Source: Eisenbergiella porci (GTDB lineage Bacteria > Bacillota > Clostridia > Lachnospirales > Lachnospiraceae). From it: a stretch of DNA of 64,000 nt. Shown piece after piece: positions 62,167 through 64,000 of this stretch. The stretch spans positions 1-64,000 of the forward strand of contig NZ_VUMI01000025.1 of NCBI RefSeq assembly GCF_009696275.1, read 5' to 3'. Both the position numbers and the translations under genes were made by a program. Each line of letters begins with the position of its first letter. Within the stretch, counting starts at the first letter, position 1. The notes beneath the pieces were generated by a model. It did not search any database, was not told the DNA's origin, and saw only the letters and a program-made list of their open reading frames with translations.

Positions 62167-62345
62167 CCCTGTCTTCGTACCTGAAAGATTACCCCTTACC
62201 CTACAAGAGGCTGCCTCGTCGGTGGCAACAGTGCACTAACCTACTGCACCTCACCTTTCCAGAGCTTCGTCCAAATCCGGTCCTTTTGCCTGAGAGTTTA
62301 TGCCCCTTCGGCGCAATTAAGTTGTCTCTCCCGAATCCTTCTCCC
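62167..62345 (-). promoter_or_regulatory. Tandem glycine riboswitch
   Basis: Minus strand: the first aptamer has GGGAGAGACAAC, CGCCGAAGGGGCAUAAAC, CUCUCAGGCAAAAGGACCGG and GGACGAAGCUCUGGAAAGG, the standard glycine-I core. After a short linker the second aptamer has CACCGACGAGGCAGCC, AAUCUUUCAGGUACGAAGA and CAGGG. The two lie in tandem, as in most glycine riboswitches, with a terminator after them. Glycine should turn on the operon gcvT to the esterase/D-serine dehydratase gene. Confidence 0.93.
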
Positions 62346-62397
62346 GAAAATATTTACAGAAAGACACCACCTCCGATGCCCTCCCCTTTGTATGTCC

Positions 62398-62426
62398 AGT
62401 CTAACACAATTCCCCCAACACAGCAA
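62398..62426 (-). promoter_or_regulatory. Promoter of the glycine cleavage operon
   Basis: Minus strand TTGCTG (62421-62426), 17 bases, TAGACT (62398-62403), about 50 bases upstream of the first aptamer. Confidence 0.55.
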
Positions 62427-62610
62427 TCACAATCATTATACAAATCCAACAATTTTTATCCCCACCTATCTATATATACTATCTCCACAAACCATCTATA
62501 CCTTCTCTTTATATCTTTATAATCTCTCTTTATATCTTCATAATATCTCTTCATACTATCTATACATACCATCAACACAGACCTACCTGAACACCTACTG
62601 CCCTGGCGCA
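62427..62610. other. Non-coding pyrimidine-rich A+T region
   Basis: No gene is seen. The plus strand has imperfect repeats of CTCTTTATATCTTTATAAT, CTCTCTTTATATCTTCATAAT and ATCTCTTCATAC (62510-62565), about 20 bases each, making a C/T/A-rich tract. It lies between the operon promoter and the long inverted repeat. Confidence 0.5.
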
Positions 62611-62925
62611 GCCTTCCCGTTATAGTTCTCCCCCGCACATTCCTGCCCGCCGCTCTGTTACGCACCGCTTTCTGGCCGCTCCCCGCGTCTGTCCGGCCGG
62701 GTATTGTTTTCTGTAAGGGTCGTTTAAAAACGCCGGTACTAACGCCGCGTATTGTGCGGCGTTAGTACCGCTGCGTTTTTAACCGAGCGAAAGCAAGACG
62801 ACTTTCAGTCGTCTGCCCACACAGAAAATAATACCCGGCCGGACAGACGCGGGGAGCGGCCAGAAAGCGGTGCGTAACAGAACGGCGGGCAGGAATCCCG
62901 CGGGGGAGAACTATAACGGGAAGGC
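62611..62925. repeat. Long inverted repeat element (about 105-bp arms)
   Basis: The left arm 62611-62714 (CCTTCCCGTTATAGTTCTC to TATTGTTTTCTGT) and right arm 62819-62925 (ACAGAAAATAATACCCGG to GAACTATAACGGGAAGG) are reverse complements apart from a handful of differences. The central about 104 bases hold a second hairpin (CGGTACTAACGCCGC / GCGGCGTTAGTACCG around GTATTGT, 62734-62770) and a third (AGACGACT-TTC-AGTCGTCT). No open frame of sense is present. The size and structure fit a MITE-like element or a large RNA fold. It ends seven bases before the trmL stop codon. Confidence 0.85.
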
Positions 62926-62931
62926 GTCCCA

Positions 62932-63423
62932 CTACCTCCAATGGAGTCTGTGGAGGTCGCCTTCGAGGAGCATTCCTTCGAAACTGTTCTGGCGCAGGGC
63001 CTCATAAAGCACAATCGCAACGGAATTGCTTAAATTCAGGGAACGGATTTTATCCAGCATGGGGATACGGATACAGGTATCTTCATTTTCCACTAGGATT
63101 TCTTCCGGGATTCCCGCGCTTTCCTTGCCGAACATAATATAGTCGTCCGGGCCGAAAGCAACGTCAGTGTATACATGCTTTGCCTTGGTAGTGGCCATCC
63201 ATATTTTCGCCCTGGGATTTTTCTCCAGGAAGTCTTCATAATTGATATAGCGCCGCACGTCCAGATCCTTCCAGTAATCCATGCCCGCCCTTTTGATTTC
63301 CTTTTCGTTCAGACGGAAGCCAAGCGGCTCTATGAGATGCAGGACGGAACCCGTGGCTACGCAGGTCCTGCCGATATTTCCGGTATTAGCCGGGATCTCC
63401 GGCTGATGCAGTACAATATTCAT
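62932..63423 (-). CDS. trmL: tRNA (cytidine(34)-2'-O)-methyltransferase
   Basis: A 163-residue SPOUT methyltransferase that methylates the wobble nucleotide of tRNA-Leu. The fold's conserved parts are HQPEIPANTGNIGRTCVATG, the SAM knot FGKESAGIPEEIL and RIPMLDKIRSLNLSNSVAIVLYEALRQ. Normal length. It has a GGGGAGAATTG site. The stop codon lies seven bases from the edge of the long inverted repeat. Confidence 0.96.
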   Translation of the reverse strand: MNIVLHQPEIPANTGNIGRTCVATGSVLHLIEPLGFRLNEKEIKRAGMDYWKDLDVRRYINYEDFLEKNPRAKIWMATTKAKHVYTDVAFGPDDYIMFGKESAGIPEEILVENEDTCIRIPMLDKIRSLNLSNSVAIVLYEALRQNSFEGMLLEGDLHRLHWR

Positions 63424-63460
63424 TTCAATTCTCCCCGATGTCTTTCGTTTTATTTTTACA

Positions 63461-63507
63461 AAAGCGGCAGCCCCGTCTCCTGAATTATACAGGATACAGG
63501 GCTGCCG
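63461..63507 (-). terminator. Terminator of the aminotransferase gene
   Basis: CGGCAGCCC (63465-63473) and GGGCTGCCG (63499-63507) form a 9-bp stem enclosing a CCTG/CAGG inner pair. The minus strand continues CTTTTGT. Confidence 0.7.
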
Positions 63508-63599
63508 GAACCGCCGGCGTCCGGCGGCAGTATTACAATGCCAAAATGATAACTGTCAGCTCTTTCCCCACTGCTTGGAACAGCAGGCGCCACGGGCTG

Positions 63600-64000
63600 T
63601 TACCTTGCCTGTTCCTTCTTCAGCCTTGCCACGAAATCCGCCAGCCTGCCGATGGCAACCTTCAGATTTTCGAGGGAATAGGCGTAGGAAATACGGATAA
63701 AGCCTTCTCCGCAGTCCCCGAATGCGGTCCCAGGAACCACTGCCACTTTTTCCTCCTGCAGGAAGCGTGTGGCGAACTCATCGCTGGTCATGCCGAATTC
63801 CCTGATGCAGGGAAATACATAAAAAGCGCCGTAGGGTTCAAAGCAGGGCAGCCCCATTTCCTTGAAGGCATACATCAGGTAGCGCCGTCTCTGGTTATAG
63901 GCTTCCCGCATCTCCACCACATCGTCGTCGCCGTTGCGCAGGGCTTCCACCGCCGCATACTGGCTTGTGGTGGGCGCGCACATGATGGCAAACTGATGGA
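63600..64000 (-). CDS. Class I/II aminotransferase, C-terminal part
   Basis: The last about 133 residues of a PLP-dependent aminotransferase (aspartate aminotransferase/AlaT-like), running off the window's right edge. Visible are QFAIMCAPTTSQYAAVEAL, QRRRYLMYAFKEMGLPCFEPYGAFYVFP, LLQEEKVAVVPGTAFG-type segment and GFIRISYAYSLENLKVAIGRL, where the carboxylate-binding arginine is in FIRISYA. The PLP lysine lies outside the window, so the substrate cannot be judged. The apparent start at 63983 is internal. Confidence 0.9.
   Translation of the reverse strand, partial: HQFAIMCAPTTSQYAAVEALRNGDDDVVEMREAYNQRRRYLMYAFKEMGLPCFEPYGAFYVFPCIREFGMTSDEFATRFLQEEKVAVVPGTAFGDCGEGFIRISYAYSLENLKVAIGRLADFVARLKKEQAR

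Noticed and set aside
62456-62665. Small minus-strand frame of 69 residues before the long inverted repeat
   Set aside because: Its sequence is a mixture of the A+T tract and the left arm, with no ribosome binding site or similarity.
1-64000. tRNA or rRNA genes
   Set aside because: No cloverleaf with a GGTTCGA-type T-loop and matching acceptor stem, and no rRNA core motifs were found by eye; a tRNAscan run would settle this.

Overview
The window looks like chromosomal DNA of a low-to-mid-GC Gram-positive anaerobe, most likely a gut member of the Lachnospiraceae (Clostridia). The arguments are the whiA/rapZ/murB/hprK/uvrC block with a Crh-like HPr, a glycine riboswitch driving a two-subunit (gcvPA/gcvPB) glycine cleavage operon, the many glycan-degrading enzymes (GH51, GH95, GH31, GH3), the DUF1846 and DUF378 proteins, and strong AGGAGG-type ribosome binding sites. 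The genus cannot be fixed from sequence reading alone. No rRNA, tRNA, complete insertion sequence, prophage or CRISPR array was seen.

Layout. 0.1-6.8 kb: a decayed M28 peptidase, a cytidylate-kinase-like protein, a MarR-controlled heterodimeric ABC exporter and a TetR regulator. 6.9-8.5 kb: a broken and fused acetolactate synthase locus (ilvB-ilvN). 8.6-22.3 kb: HAD phosphatase, GH51 arabinofuranosidase, a CNNM/CorC-type transporter with a candidate attenuator leader RNA, a CtpE-like P-type ATPase, an HD protein, GH95 fucosidase, and a MATE pump divergent from a LysR regulator. 22.3-31.7 kb: a double-thioredoxin/CcdA fusion, a GNAT protein with a Lys-Ala-Asp repeat, cyclophilin, a second GNAT, a YcaQ-like protein, a WYL regulator and GH31. 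32.2-44.1 kb: fructose-bisphosphate aldolase, a lipid kinase, and a minus-strand housekeeping block (ftsH, uvrC, hprK, ROK glucokinase, murB, rapZ, whiA, crh-like). 44.5-52.2 kb: a pyrG scrap, DUF1846, YitT, a decayed blaI-blaR1 pair, GH3 divergent from its probable AraC regulator, DUF378 and a gutted diguanylate cyclase. 52.4-62.4 kb: the riboswitch-controlled operon gcvT-gcvH-gcvPA-gcvPB-lplA-lpd, ending in one 957-residue protein that joins a complete type-B carboxylesterase to a complete D-serine dehydratase. 62.6-64 kb: a long inverted-repeat element, trmL and a partial aminotransferase.

How genes work together. The operon at 52-62 kb makes a self-contained glycine cleavage machine (T, H, P, lipoate attachment, lipoamide dehydrogenase) switched on by glycine, with the esterase/D-serine dehydratase translationally coupled to its end. 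HprK and the Crh-like HPr lie in one block with a glucokinase, suggesting carbon-catabolite sensing of the kind that would govern the surrounding glycosidases.

Two larger patterns stand out. First, at least five loci (M28 peptidase, ilvBN, pyrG, blaI/blaR1, GGDEF sensor) are remnants, four of them with recognisable ends and most of the middle deleted, beside intact neighbours, which points to ongoing deletion-driven decay. Second, intergenic regions carry a dispersed short inverted repeat (GTAACTGT, about 11-19 nt, ACAGTTAC) and two larger structured palindromic elements at 12.8 and 62.6 kb that no gene explains.
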